Positions 25,754-37,428 of a stretch of 64,000 nucleotides of DNA are shown here, one piece after another. The notes below the pieces were generated by a model, which saw only the letters and a program-made list of their open reading frames with translations, was not told where the DNA came from and did not search any database. Positions within the stretch are counted from its first letter, which is position 1, and every line of letters begins with the position of its first letter. The translations under genes and the position numbers were made by a program. Source of the stretch: Pelodera strongyloides (taxonomy: Eukaryota; Nematoda; Chromadorea; Rhabditida; Rhabditidae); contig JAANDG010000014.1 of assembly GCA_036852015.1 (NCBI GenBank), positions 124,001-188,000 on the forward strand, in the 5' to 3' direction.

Positions 25754-27428
25754 TTACGCTCTAGAATTCATATTTTTTTTCAAGTTAATGGTCCCATACA
25801 CGGAGTAATCCAAGGTCCAGAAGAAACTAAAGAAAACTGCGGTATTACACAGGCAATAATTCTGAGGATCGTGCAACGCACAGAAGGAGCATGACCAACC
25901 TGGTAGTACAAAATCTAATACTTTCTTTATCTGGAGGATAGCATACATTCTGTAGGGTTTGTATAACACTAGGGTGACAAATGAGGACATCGGACCATGT
26001 AGTCCAAAAATGAGCGTTCCAATGGGGCAAAAGGCTGAAAAACAGCTCTTTTCGGAGTATCGGCAACTTTTGGTTGACGATGAAAATACCTCAAGTGTTG
26101 GTTGGGTATTACCGCTCCATGTGACTTTGTTTTTGCTTAGGTATTGTAAATAGATGTAAGATTATGATCTATGTCAAACCAAAACATGTGATGCATGTAT
26201 CCCTCACGCTTCCACTGAGCTACCTTTTAGTGTATATGTTATGAATTACATTATGTAAGGCCACCGAGAGGGTAACGAAAGCTCACCAACAGTGTTGTAT
26301 GATTTCGTAATGAAGCCGACAGCAGCAAGAATAATCGGCACTGTCACAGTAGTGAATGGAACAAAAAACTGAAATGTTCAAAAACAGTTAGGCAAAGTTG
26401 ACAGCCGATGGTGTCCTCTCGCAACATCGGCTTACGGGACAATACACCCGAACATTCGGACACTACTGGACACCCATGGACACGCGTGGACAACCTTGGA
26501 CGCTCTTAACAGGTAACGAAAGCATTCTTTTACCTGTATAATTAACGACCTTATCCAGTTCCGCTGCATTTCCGTTGTTTTCTTGCTGATTGCTTGTCTC
26601 TGACGGAATTCCCAAAAACATGAGATGATACTTCCTTTAAAGGGGGAATAACGGAATAGCGGAATAACGGGATAACTTGAGGTCAATGTTTTAAGATATT
26701 GCTACTAGTTCCATCCTTTGGATACTCATCAACGTGAAAAGGGTTTATGACAACGTTTACTAGTATTCAGTTACCAAGCGACTAAAGTGATAAAGTGATA
26801 AAGAGAACCGGGTTAAATCAACCGAATCCGCGGAAACGGTGCACCGGGGTCCATCGCAGAGGCTGGACATACTGGCCATTTAAACTTCCCAGTGGCCAAT
26901 CTGCTCGGAAAGTCTATTTATCTCCGCTGGTTTTACCCAGCTACCAACTTTTGCACCATTTGTAGAGTGATGGGGTTCCGGTCCGGGATCGAACCAGTGA
27001 CCGGTGGCGTGAGCAAGGGCCTCACCACTTGACCACGCCCCCCCCCCACCCCCCCCCACCAAGCGACTATCGCCACGAAACCTATACTTTTATATAAGGA
27101 GACAATACGATGCAAAATAATTTACCTAGAGCTATTATTGTCAAGAATCCAACAAGCAACATAATATTATACAATAAAATGTAAGCTGCTTCCTTCTCGA
27201 AAGCGAAGAACTTTGGATCTTGTATGAATTCCGTAAGTTGCGGATACAGCTGAAAACAAACTACAAATATCAGGGGCACAAAATAAAGATGGATAGACGA
27301 ATTGCGTCTAATTTACTCAATCTTAACTGATTATTGTTTATTGATTATTTTTTATTGATTATTGTTTATTGATTATTGTTCATTGATTATTGTTTATTGG
27401 TATACTTTTATATAATTTATTGATTATT

Positions 27429-27517
<89 letters not shown>

Positions 27518-30500
27518 TTTTTATTGATTATTGTTTATTGTTTATTGATTATTGTTTACTGATTATTGTTTATTGTTCATTGTTTATTGTTTATTGTTTA
27601 TTGATTATTGTTTATTGATTATTGATATTGATTATTCTTTATTGATTATTGTTTATTGATTATTGTTAATTGTTTATTGAGTTTATTGATTATTCTTTAT
27701 TGATTATTGTTTATTGCTTATTATTTATTGATTATTGTTCATTGATTATTGTTTATTGGTTATAATTTATTGATTATTGTTTATTGATTATTGTTTATTG
27801 ATTATTGTTTATTGATTATTGTTCATTGTTTATTGTTTATTGGTTATAGTTTATTGATTATAGTTTATTGATTATTGTTTATTGTTTATGGTTCATTGAT
27901 TATTGCTTATTGACTATTGTTTATTGATTATTGGTTATTGTTCATTGTTTATTGTTTATTGATTATTGTTTATTGATTATTGTTTATTGATTATTGTTAA
28001 TTGATTATTGTTTATTGATTATTGTTCATTGATTCTTGTTTATTGGTTTTGTTTATTGATTATTGTTTATTGATTATTGTTTATTGATTATTGTTTATTA
28101 ATTATTGTTCATTGATTATTGTTTATTGATTATTGATTATTGATTATTGTTTATTGTTTAACTGATTGTTGTTTATTGATTAATGTTTATTGATTATTGT
28201 TTATTGATTATTGTTTATTGTTTATTGCTTATTGTTTATTGTTTATTGTTTATTGTTTATTGATTATTGTTTACTGATTATGTTTTTTTATTGTTTTTTT
28301 TTATTATAGTTTATTTGTTATTGTTTATTGATTATTGTTTATTGTTTATTGATTATTGTTTATTGATTATTGTTTATTTTTTTATTGTTTATTGATTATT
28401 GTTTATTGATTATTGTTCATTGATTATTGTTTATTGATTATTGTTTATTGATTATTGTTTATTGTTTAACTGATTGTTGTTTATTGATTATTGTTTATTG
28501 ATTATTGTTTATTGTTTATTGATTATTGTTTACTGATTATTGTTTATTGTTTATTGTTCATTGTTTATTGTTTATTGTTTATTGTTTATTGTTTATTGAT
28601 TATTGTTTATTGATTATTGTTAATTGATTATTGTTAATTGTTTATTGTTTATTAATTATTGTTTATTGATTATTGTTTATTGATTATTGTTTATTGATTA
28701 TTGTTTATTGATTATTGTTCATTGATTATTGTTTATTGGTTATAGTTTATTGATTATTGTTTATTGATTATTGTTTATTGATTATTGTTTATTGATTATT
28801 GTTTATTGTTATTGTTTATTTTATTTTTTTTTTTTTTTTTTTTTATTTATTTTATAGTTTATTGATTATTGTTTATTGATTATTGTTCATTGATTATTGG
28901 CTTATTGTTTATTGTTTATTGATTATTGGTTATTGTTCATTGTTTATTGTTTATTGATTATTGTTTATTGATTATTGTTAATTGATTATTGTTTATTGAT
29001 TATTGTTCATTGATTCTTGTTTATTGGTTATTGTTTATTGATTATTGTTTATTGTTTATTGTTTATTGATTATTGTTTATTGATTATTGTTTATTAATTA
29101 TTGTTCATTGATTATTGTTTATTGATTATTGTTATTTATTGTTTAATGATTGTTGTTTATTGATTTATTGTTTATTGATTATTGTTTATTGATTATTGTT
29201 TATTGTTTATTGATTATTGTTTATTGTTTATTGATTATTGTTTACTGATTATTGTTTTTTTTTATTGTTTTTTTTATTATAGTTTATTTGTTATTGTTTA
29301 TTGATTATTGTTTATTGTTTATTGATTATTGTTTATTGATTATTGTTTATTTTTTTATTGTTTATTGATTATTGTTTATTGATTATTGTTTATTGTTTAA
29401 CTGATCGTTGTACAGATGCACGCTCCGTGAAGTTGGAATGGTGTAGATATTCAGTGTTGTGGTGAGCTTGTAATTCGTTGATAGTATATTTGTGCTGTGT
29501 ATTGCATTGTGTTTTTATAGGTAATTTTCCCTGAAGATGGCGAAAGCCGAAACGTCGGAATAAATGTGCTAAACACACTTTGTTTCCTTTGGTTGGAATT
29601 ACAAGCTCACCACAACACTGAATAACTGATTGTTGTTTATTGATTATTGTTTATTGATTATTGTTTATTGCTTATTGTTTATTGTTTATTGTTTATTGAG
29701 TATTGTTTATTGTTTATTGATTATTGTTTATTGATTATTACTTATTGATTATTGTTTATTTGTTATTGTTTATTGATTATTGTTTATTGTTTAACTGGTT
29801 GTTGTTTATTGATTATTGTTTATTGATTAACTGATTTTGACTGATTGGATAAGGTTCCAGCAAAACAGAAGTATATAGAAACCCACTTCCATATAATAAA
29901 GCCTGACGTTTTCTAAATTGGTAGTCCACACACAATATACGCAAATAACCCCAAAATGCGCATATGGAAGAAGATGCGTGCAAACGATCACGCAATTGAA
30001 CTGCCTGAAGGAAATAAATAACAAAATTTGATTATTGAAAAATCAGTCAATAAAATACAATGTGGGTAGGCCCAACGGCAATATTTCACTCGATAACCCA
30101 CACGACCCGGGTTTGAATACCGTCATGTGCAAACATTTTACAAACTAGAGAATAATTTAAGGCCTAACCCTTAAACTTATGGCAGCCCTTTCTATTCAAT
30201 ATGTACCGTCATCGAGACAATCTGCGTTATCGTTTTGATTGTCTGAATAAAGTGTCATGCATATGTTTATTATTCTAACAACGCGTATGCAGCAAGTAAT
30301 CGTTACAGACAGCAAGCTCTGCAGCAATACGCAGGAATGCACCACTATGCCAGTTTGGTCTACGCCAGTAAAGTTTGATCGCCAAAATACGCACAATACT
30401 TTCATCCCCCTGTCTGCGACCCTTTGCAAGTAGTAAATATATTCTCTTACAGTGGTGTTAGTTTAAATATGTGACTTTCTGGAAGTATTGCCTGCTGACG

Positions 30501-32206
30501 TACCACGAATAGAAAGATCATTAATATTTCCATATGCGTTACGGCTATTAATCCTAAAACCTGAAAGTGTTGAATATACATTTTATATGCGTTCATTTGT
30601 TGCCTGCATAGACGTGTTACTCATCTTGAAAGGGTGTGTTGCCCGACCTCACTCCTTACAGTAAATATTGTGAATAATTGGGCTTTTGCTTGGTTATTAA
30701 AACTTCCCTCAACATACGAAATTGTTGAATGTAGGCAGAAACGCTGCTCACAAAAACTAAACTCTTAAAGGGTCAGGCCCATTTCAAATGACCCCTATTT
30801 TTGATGATTCCATCTGATTCTCCATGTCAAATTTAGTAGGATGCACTATTTTTCTAATTTTGAAGCTCAAAATACACACACTATTCAGCAATTTACCGTG
30901 GGCAGTCATCCCAACTATCTATCGCAGTTGGCACGCCCATTCGCGCTCATTGGCCAATATCACAATTGCCACGCCCAATAGAGCATATTGCCCAATTAGC
31001 GCGAAGGGGCGTCACAACTGCGATAAATAGTTGGGTATGAATGGCAATGGCAAATTGCTGAATACAGCCTGAATTTTGCACTTGAGAATTAGAAAAATAT
31101 CGTATCCTACTATATTTGACATGGAGAATCAGATGGAATCATCAAAAATAGGGGTCGTTTGAAATGGGCCTGACCCTTTAAACAAACCGAGACAAAACAA
31201 CGTGAAATTGACGTCCCAGCGGCAGCTTACGGCGTGCATGCGACGTGGAAAAATGGGCACGCCGACGGGTGCTGGCGTGCAAGTTGCCCGCCGCAAGGCT
31301 GTCGCTTCCCGCCATTTCACCTCGGGCTTTTGGCGTGAGAAGGGTATAATAACAGCGGAGACACGTTGCCAAATGGACTTTGCACGCCGTAAGGGTGCCG
31401 ATTGCACATCAACTTTCGTCAGTGAAAAAAACAGGAGTAGCCGTTGTTGAACGTACCACTTCAATCCCCGTGGATAAATTAGTATAAGCGAAAAGTCCAA
31501 CTGGAATACCACCCGGGATCGGAAAAAGAAAATGTGGCGTGTAGCACAGGCCAAGTAGAAAATCATTGATCACAGTTACCATCTGAACCGTTCGCCAGAA
31601 AATTACTTTCACTGAGCGTTTCTACAGGAACAGAGGACAGAGGTGCTACTTGTTGCATTGTTTTGTGCAGTTGCACACCATAATATATGAAGTGAACCAC
31701 ATAAGTTATCGTCATTTAAAACATCTAATAAACAAACAAATAACTATGTGAATCTTGTAGGTTTCCTCTTTCAAAAACTGCCTTCTGTTATTTTATACGC
31801 AATCAAAAAAAAATTAAAAAGGCGGATCACCTGATACACGGCCAAGTGTCGGGAGAAGCCTTGCATTCGCTTCGGTGATTTGTTTACTACGACGTATAAG
31901 CAAAAAATGTTGATAAAGAATGCAGGCACTAAAATATGCGTGATGTTGAGGATTCGGGTGTAACTGGCTCACTGTCGTACTCCGTGGCTCTGATACTGTG
32001 CGGCATCGTAATCACGCAAATATAAGCAACATTTTTACGCTTTAGGCATGTGATTGCATTTCGTGAACGGTGCAGGATGCCGAGGCCTTACCTTAACGAG
32101 CACATATATGATTACAGAATTACTTCACTTTGTAAGTTGACTTTCGAAACAAGTTACCTGCGATTACTTTGACAGCGCTAAGAAATATATTTGAAGCAGA
32201 AGTCAT
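25754..32206 (-). CDS. Srh-like 7TM chemoreceptor B, apparently intact
   Basis: Same family and gene structure as copies A and C. Exons in order: 32158-32206, 31831-31928, 31457-31582, 30451-30560, 29887-30004, 27126-27249, 26534-26634, 26287-26368 and 25900-26034, with the frame open to a stop at 25754; about 314 residues to the end of the conserved part. Landmarks: MTSASNIFLSAVKVIAG, YTPHFLFPIPGG, VTHMEILMIFLFVVRQQ, LLPYAHFG, LYPQLTEFIQ, MQRNWIRSLIIQ, GLHGPMSSFV and LYKPYR. Every exon is open and phases agree. Exon 7 is one codon shorter than in A and C. Intron 5 (27250-29886) is swollen by a 2.5-kb satellite. The product is expected in sensory cilia as a G-protein-coupled odorant receptor. 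A tenth exon after the CAG|GT donor at 25900 is possible. Confidence 0.88.
26870..27047 (-). mobile_element. tRNA-derived SINE-like element
   Basis: On the minus strand there is a pol III A-box-like GGTCAAGTGGTGAGG (about 27022-27036) and a B-box-like GGTTCGATCCC (26984-26994) at tRNA-like spacing, but no tRNA cloverleaf acceptor. It sits in receptor B intron 6 and is bordered on one side by a run of C residues. Confidence 0.6.
27315..29850. repeat. 2.5-kb TTTATTGATTATTG satellite
   Basis: A tandem array of 7- and 14-base units (TTTATTG, TTTATTGATTATTG) with many variants and a run of about 86 T at 27430-27515. It fills intron 5 of receptor B. It is interrupted at about 29398-29635 by a non-repetitive insert with perfect inverted arms. 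Homopolymer length and copy number are likely to be unreliable. Confidence 0.97.
29450..29622 (+). mobile_element. Penelope-like terminus with hammerhead-like core
   Basis: Perfect 27-bp inverted arms (29450-29476 and 29596-29622, beginning TTCAGTGTTGTGG) enclose 119 bp. Inside, at 29531-29564, is CTGAAGATGGCGAAAGCCGA followed by AACGTCGGAATAAA. The order CTGANGA, a GGC/GCC stem capped by GAAA, GAAAC and GTC resembles the minimal hammerhead ribozymes reported in Penelope-like elements, and the trailing AATAAA matches their 3' ends. No reverse transcriptase is present, so this would be a terminal fragment or a non-autonomous unit. Confidence 0.5.
30062..30140 (+). repeat. tRNA-like repeat, copy 1
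   Basis: GTAGGCCCAACGGC and GGGTTTGAATACC recall pol III A and B boxes. A closely similar copy lies at 32296-32372 and ends in the same ACCGTCATGTGCAAACATTT. It is probably a tRNA-derived SINE fragment rather than a working tRNA gene, because no acceptor stem closes. Confidence 0.45.
30765..31182. mobile_element. TTAA-flanked MITE in receptor B intron 3
   Basis: A 418-bp element with inverted ends of about 80 bp, starting TTAAAGGGTCAGGCCCATTT and ending in the complement. The arms include GATTCCATCTGATTCTCCAT on both sides. It is non-coding and lies inside intron 30561-31456. Confidence 0.9.
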
Positions 32207-32295
32207 TGGTTTCCCTGGAAGAGCATTACCCCTGCATATATCTGCAATTAAAGTAGAACATAAATTCTAATTTGCACTACTGTAAGTGCAATACA

Positions 32296-32372
32296 ATGGG
32301 GGTAGGCTCAATGGCTTCCACTCGATAACCCACACGACCCGGGTTGAATACCGTCATGTGCAAACATTTAAA
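32296..32372 (+). repeat. tRNA-like repeat, copy 2
   Basis: A second copy of the repeat at 30062, with GTAGGCTCAATGGC and CGACCCGGGTTGAATACC. One base is missing from the B-box-like part relative to copy 1. Confidence 0.45.
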
Positions 32373-32463
32373 AAAAAATTGCAGGTAAAGAAAATGATAA
32401 TAAGAGAAATGGCCGCCGGGAAATGCAAATCAGAAGTTAAAAGTTTCGAGGCAAACATGGCTG

Positions 32464-32677
32464 TTAAAGGGGCTCTGCTCCTAAAGAACATTTGTATACT
32501 TTAATATAATATTCCTATTCTCCATGCGAGTTAACACACGGAAACGTTATTGTTTAGATACGGCAATTAGAATCGGCAATTATAATGTCCGGACACTCCA
32601 TATTATCGTATGTATGGATAATATATTTTATGTTAAAGTAAATAAATATTGTTTAACTTGCGAGCCTGCCCCTTTAA
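32464..32677. mobile_element. Short TTAA-flanked MITE
   Basis: Termini TTAAAGGGGCTCTGCTC and GAGCCTGCCCCTTTAA are imperfect inverted repeats around about 180 bp of AT-rich sequence. No coding capacity. Confidence 0.65.
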
Positions 32678-33132
32678 AGGAGGATAATAGAAAGAGTGAA
32701 AGAGATCAAGTTGATTGCTAGCTCGGAATACTGAATGATATATTCAGCAACAGAAATTTGATGAACAATTAGAGTTAAACTACAGCAGGTGCAATGATTA
32801 CGTGTTGCTTAATGTGTTTTCTGCTACAAAGGTCTGCTCTGTTTCTGTAGTTTTTTTTTTTTCGATCTTTGGTGCAAAGTTGCACAATAACGAATTTGGG
32901 ATAACCATTTTAGTATTAAAGGAAGGTGTGCGGTCACTAATATTAGCCTCTATTTTTAGTGTTCCTTTATATGGTTGATAAACTTTTTAAAATATAAATG
33001 AAAGTTTCAATCTATCTCCTAACGGAGGCATTAAGCAATGGGGAAAGCATTGTACCACTAAATGTCATGCGCCTTGTCCTTTAAATTGTCTTGTTCAAGT
33101 GAAAATCAGCACACATTCAGCTTAGAATTAGA

Positions 33133-33585
33133 GAAGAACTCTAGATTGGAGCGAGCTTATCCACTGTACTTCGGATGAGCTTAAGTACTGTAAAAAAGGG
33201 GGCGTGTCAGATGAAATCTATCTTTTGCAAGCTGCGTGTATAGAAATCTCATGCTACCTAACAAATGTCTGCATCTTTACTAACCTCCTTGATTTGCATA
33301 CTAACTAACGAGCTTATTAGTCAGACATTACATCACCATTTGTGGTTTCAAGGGGGCGAGACTAATTCTCTTCATATGCACACTCTCTAAACATTAGCTG
33401 ACTGTGGTCAGTTTAAATGAAGCTAAGTGCAACCTTTGTTGCTGTTACACTCGTGGGAAATTGAACGATTTGAAACTACCAAGAAACCCAACGAGGATAT
33501 TGATCTTGATGAATATACGAGGATATAATAAAGAAATATGGTTAAATACTACTGGGAAATCACTATTCAAGTGCGAGTCAGCACA
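33133..33585 (-). repeat. Truncated 3' LTR (U3 part only)
   Basis: These 453 bp match 44162-44214 plus 45064-45463 of the 5' LTR with one visible mismatch. The remaining 400 bp of the LTR (tandem repeats, poly(A) signal, R and U5) are absent, so a 3' end could not form normally from this copy. Confidence 0.88.
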
Positions 33586-33596
33586 CTCCCGCCCGG
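33586..33596 (-). other. Polypurine tract
   Basis: On the minus strand CCGGGCGGGAG stands directly before the TGTG start of the 3' LTR, the expected site of plus-strand DNA priming. Confidence 0.7.
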
Positions 33597-33959
33597 CACA
33601 GGTGTAAGGTGAGAGAAGTGATAATTCAAGGGAAAAAAATTATGCGAAGTACTCATAAGACAACAACAAAACAAAAACAAGGAAACTAAGCATATGAATC
33701 AGCACGAGAAAAAAAAACACAAAATACGCGAACACAATTAAGGCACAGAAAGAGCTTAAAAAATGTAAGGCACTAAGTATGTAAAGCCGGGAAAGAACAA
33801 CACACACACAAAGTAAATATTCACGAGAAAGAAAATACACTTTTAAGGCACCAAATGATGTGTTAGACAAGAAAAAAAAGGAACGCTGAACGAGAAGCAA
33901 TTTATGAACTTAAGTTACAAGCAACAAAATGGTGAAACTCACGGAAGCTAGAATATGGT

Positions 33960-34643
33960 TCAGTTACCGAATTCGTCTTCGGCGTGATACTCATAGTCGA
34001 GTTGCAGCTCGAAATCGTCGTCTGCAGGTGGACTTTTTTCACGCTCAGCCGCTGCTGCCCAAAAGGCATTCTCTTCCAGCGGATCGTCGTCGATGAGGCA
34101 CTGCCGAATTTCAACCTCAGGGGTTACGGGACGGTTCATGTCTGGCGTCACCGGGTGAACCAATGGTGATGTTGGTCGCGTATTCGGCTTTGATGTGGCC
34201 TTGTGATGGATCTTCTTGCACCGGCGTTTTGCTTTCTTGTGCGTAAGCTTGGGCGATGCCTTGGCTATCACAGTGGAAGATACAGACTCGGCCGGGGACA
34301 AACGGCGGCGTTTCGCGATTGGACTAGCTGGCTGTTTCGAGTGACGGATTCTGTTGGTCGTTTCGCGGACAGATACGGTCGGCCCATACGGGGACCTGCT
34401 GTGCAGAAGATTCGGAACAGATTTAGCAAATCTTTCGTGGTTTACCACAGCGTCCTGCAGGGCAAATGGTATCTGGTTCATTAGAATATCAGATCCAGAT
34501 AATAATTGAGTGTGTAGAGCACGAAGCGGCGCACAACTTGGCCCGACGTAGGTGTCACCAAGAATGCACAATAGTGAGTTGTGTGCTCCGCCACACCTTG
34601 CGCATCCTCTTTGTGTGCACGGTAACTGATGATTACGTGCCAT
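33960..34643 (-). CDS. Accessory zinc-knuckle ORF downstream of env
   Basis: An open 227-codon frame between env and the 3' LTR. Near the N terminus is a zinc-knuckle-like cysteine/histidine cluster (CTQRGCARCGGAHNSLLC), similar in style to the knuckles of BEL gag polyproteins. The middle is basic (KKAKRRCKKIHHKA), a possible nuclear or RNA-binding signal, and the C-terminal 70 residues are strongly acidic. Frame and composition differ from the neighbouring intergenic DNA, and this is one of the few intact frames of the element. It could be a duplicated and diverged gag fragment or a regulatory protein made from a spliced message. I know no named family for the full protein. Confidence 0.6.
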   Translation of the reverse strand: MARNHQLPCTQRGCARCGGAHNSLLCILGDTYVGPSCAPLRALHTQLLSGSDILMNQIPFALQDAVVNHERFAKSVPNLLHSRSPYGPTVSVRETTNRIRHSKQPASPIAKRRRLSPAESVSSTVIAKASPKLTHKKAKRRCKKIHHKATSKPNTRPTSPLVHPVTPDMNRPVTPEVEIRQCLIDDDPLEENAFWAAAAEREKSPPADDDFELQLDYEYHAEDEFGN

Positions 34644-35352
34644 GACTTTGTCGAGACAGACAATACAGCGTTATTGCTGGAATAATTGAAGCACTTTGTC
34701 AGGAATCGTGGGTGGACAGCTGGCTGGATGATGGCTACCAGTGCAGAATTCACACGTATGGGGGTGTAGCGGGTTTATCAGCAAACCAAATAAGCCCTTC
34801 CAGAATACGAGCTTGGGCCTTTTGCCCGAAGGCATCGCGGACGGTTGAATCCAGACGGTTCAGTGAGGACATCTTCACTGGTGATAATGAGAAATTTGTT
34901 ATGCAAAGATAAGGCAGTTTGGGGGCGTGGCCTGTCTGCCTGTTGCATAATCATCCTTCTCTTGGCGGCGGGTATGCAGGTTGCAAAGTGCACAATGGCA
35001 CGGTGCCGAGATGACTTCATGTTGCCCTTTTGTGGAGTTCCTCCAGTGAACAAAGCAGGGAGGCACAGGAGAAGCTGAGAAGTGAGACGCTTGATCGTCT
35101 GGTGTGTGATCCAGTGGAACCGCGTTTCAAAACAAAAACGGGGACCAGCAAAAAAATGAAGAAAGAGCGGAGAGTTGAAGTTGAAACCAGTGGTATATTG
35201 ACGAAATAAATGGATGATAAGCGGGTATATGTGACCTTTCATCGGGACGAGATAGATCCTGGTTTACACAACGGAAAATGTTGGTTTATTACATAACGGA
35301 AGTGTACGTTATATAGGCGGTCGATTATATAGTGTCCCGATGTCTTCTCGAT
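34644..35352 (-). other. Segment between env and accessory ORF
   Basis: About 700 bp with only weak open frames (154 codons at 34778-35242, minus strand, no recognisable motif). It may be a leader or intron for the accessory message. A purine-rich patch lies near 35140-35175 on the plus strand. Confidence 0.4.
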
Positions 35353-37428
35353 TTATTGTCTCTTGGTCTTCGCTCTCCGACTCATTAGAATCCATGCAAT
35401 TATGCTCGGCCCAAACAAGTAGGTACCGTAGAGCGTAGTTGCCACAAGGATGATGGCCACAAGACATGTGCCGCTCCATTCTTGGATTTGCTGCAGAATT
35501 CCTTGGAAATCCGGCCAGTCTTCCATTGGTTGTTCCTCGTAGACCGACATGTGTCCCAGCGGGGAAAACTTGTGGGCCTGGTAGTGTAGTGTCCCGTGAA
35601 TTCGAAGGTTCGTCTCTTCTTTTCCACACTGTAGAGAACACTCCAGGTTCACATTTCTTGACCGAGCATAGATTCGTGCAGTAGACTCCACTCCTTGGGG
35701 ACTGCATGGAACCATAAATCCTTCGTGTCCTGAGCAACGAACGATGCCACCTGCTTCCCTTGTTCTGATTTGCAGGTGATGTTCGTATAAGCTCCCTGGG
35801 CGCACGAGTAACATCCCCGCAGCTCGGTTTTTTGGGTCACATGACACGTATCTGCGGTTTCTTCGATCCTTGCCGCGTCGAAAGAAATATTCCAATGCGT
35901 GGTGATGATAGCCTTTCCAGAGGTGTGGATTTCTGGAACCTGATCGCGGGGAAGGATGGCATAAGTCGGTGAGAACAGCGGAAGTGTCTTGGTGAGATCC
36001 TTCATGTTCTGTAGTAGGTCATGATCAGCGCATTCACACTGCAACCGGTCTCCTGTTGGTCGGCACGAGCATTCAGTTTTCGCGGTACAGTTGACGTGTC
36101 TGGCAGCTTCTTCAGTTTCACACAATAAGTGGATTTGAGAGCGATCGTTAAACAATGCCAGGTGTTCCTTTTGACGGATAAAGGGATCGTTGAGAGCCTT
36201 CATTGGTGTCCACGAGACGCTATCCAAACCCAAACCAAATGAATGGCCTCCAACTGTTTGCTGCTGATTGAGCTCCAAGTCCAGAGCGCCAGCATGCGTG
36301 TTCCTTGTTTGCCGATGCGTGAGGCTGAACTTCACGGTCACGACTTGCTTCCAACTTGGGCAGTGAAAAATCTCTAGAGGTTCACGAGAGATTGTCTCCA
36401 AAGCTTCTCGCCAGAAGAGACACGCATTGCTTGGGAGGAGACATCCGCATCCGGGGCCGCCACATGACTCCTGACATTTTGTGATGCCCGGCAGGTTGTT
36501 GACCTCGTGTAGTTCGGGGATCACAGTGTCGAAGACCGTATCTTCGCATGCGTTGCCTTTGCAAGAACCAGCATGAGGACAGCGCTTGACGCTCGCAATC
36601 TTGTGCTTGACTGCGAGGGAATACGCAAGTGTCTCCTTGTTGCAGATCAGTCTGATTTTATCCCATGAGAGTCGTGCTTCCGCTACCACAGTTCCATTGT
36701 GCATCAGAAATGCATGCTTCCCGACTCTCCGATGCGAGGAGGAAGATCTGTGGGAAGGTTGTACTGCATTTCTTTTCCTTGCAAGTGGTTTCCGGGAGAG
36801 TGAGTACGTCGACTTGGCTGCAGGCCAGAGAAAGACGAATCATTGTCATGAGCGCGAGAGGGATGAGCACGTACTTGCTGATTGATCGTTTCCGTGTAGC
36901 TGGGTCCGGGCGCTTCCTCCGGATAGAGGTCCACACCTTTCGGAGGCCGCGAACTGCCAGTTGTACAGGTCGTCCGATACGAAAGGGGGTCATGCACACC
37001 ACGAACAGTCCAACGAAGAGAAGGTAGAATAGAAGACCAATTGCCGAGATGGTTGCCCATGGATGGCATTCGACGTTGAGGATGGATTCCGGACAGAAGG
37101 TGCAGTCCAGTACCTTGCAGAAGTCGACACCATCACATCTTGTTCGGAAGCTGCTTGTTCCTCCCTTGTCGTCCTGATACTTGAGGGTGACTTGATGCGG
37201 TTCAAGACGGATTGAAGGCGGCAGCGCAACATGTGACGTGATCTCCGGATCGTTCCGTGTAACACAGTATCCTTCTGAGCACAAGGTGAACGGTCTTTGT
37301 TGCTCGTTGTGGATCGTGGTACCGGCCGGCGTGCATACGAGAGAAATGACCTTTTCTGCGGATGCGATTGGAAGAGCGAGGCTGATTAGGCACATAATGA
37401 AGAGCATTCCGTTACCTGCATGCCACAT
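35353..37428 (-). pseudogene. env: Retroelement envelope, Phlebovirus G2-type, two frameshifts
   Basis: A membrane glycoprotein ORF in the envelope position. It starts at an ATG at 37426-37428 followed by a signal peptide (LFIMCLISLALPIASA). A short cysteine-bearing ectodomain follows, then a membrane segment (AIGLLFYLLFVGLFVVCM), a basic cytosolic loop, and a second hydrophobic segment that looks like an internal signal sequence before a large cysteine-rich domain. That domain has the cysteine pattern of the Phlebovirus glycoprotein G2/Gc fusion family (CGGPGCGC, ELRGCYSCAQGAY). A C-terminal membrane anchor and a short basic tail end at 35353. The layout is that of a Gn/Gc polyprotein. Frameshifts near 36700 and 35680 break it, so this copy is not functional as read. 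The upstream frame is continuous with the integrase tail, with no stop between. Confidence 0.85.

Larger units (their letters stand above)
32207..33132. other. Intergenic region upstream of receptor B
   Basis: Contains tRNA-like copy 2 (32296-32372), a TTAA-flanked MITE (32464-32677) and sequence resembling 24740-24930 up to the edge of the BEL insertion. No gene supported. Confidence 0.6.

Noticed and set aside
26984..27036. Possible tRNA gene
   Set aside because: A and B boxes are present, but no acceptor or anticodon stem can be closed.
27427..27618. Open frame of mainly phenylalanine
   Set aside because: It is a translation of the T run and the satellite.
34203..34484. Plus-strand frame opposite the accessory ORF
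   Set aside because: Shadow frame, while the minus frame has a zinc knuckle and biased composition.
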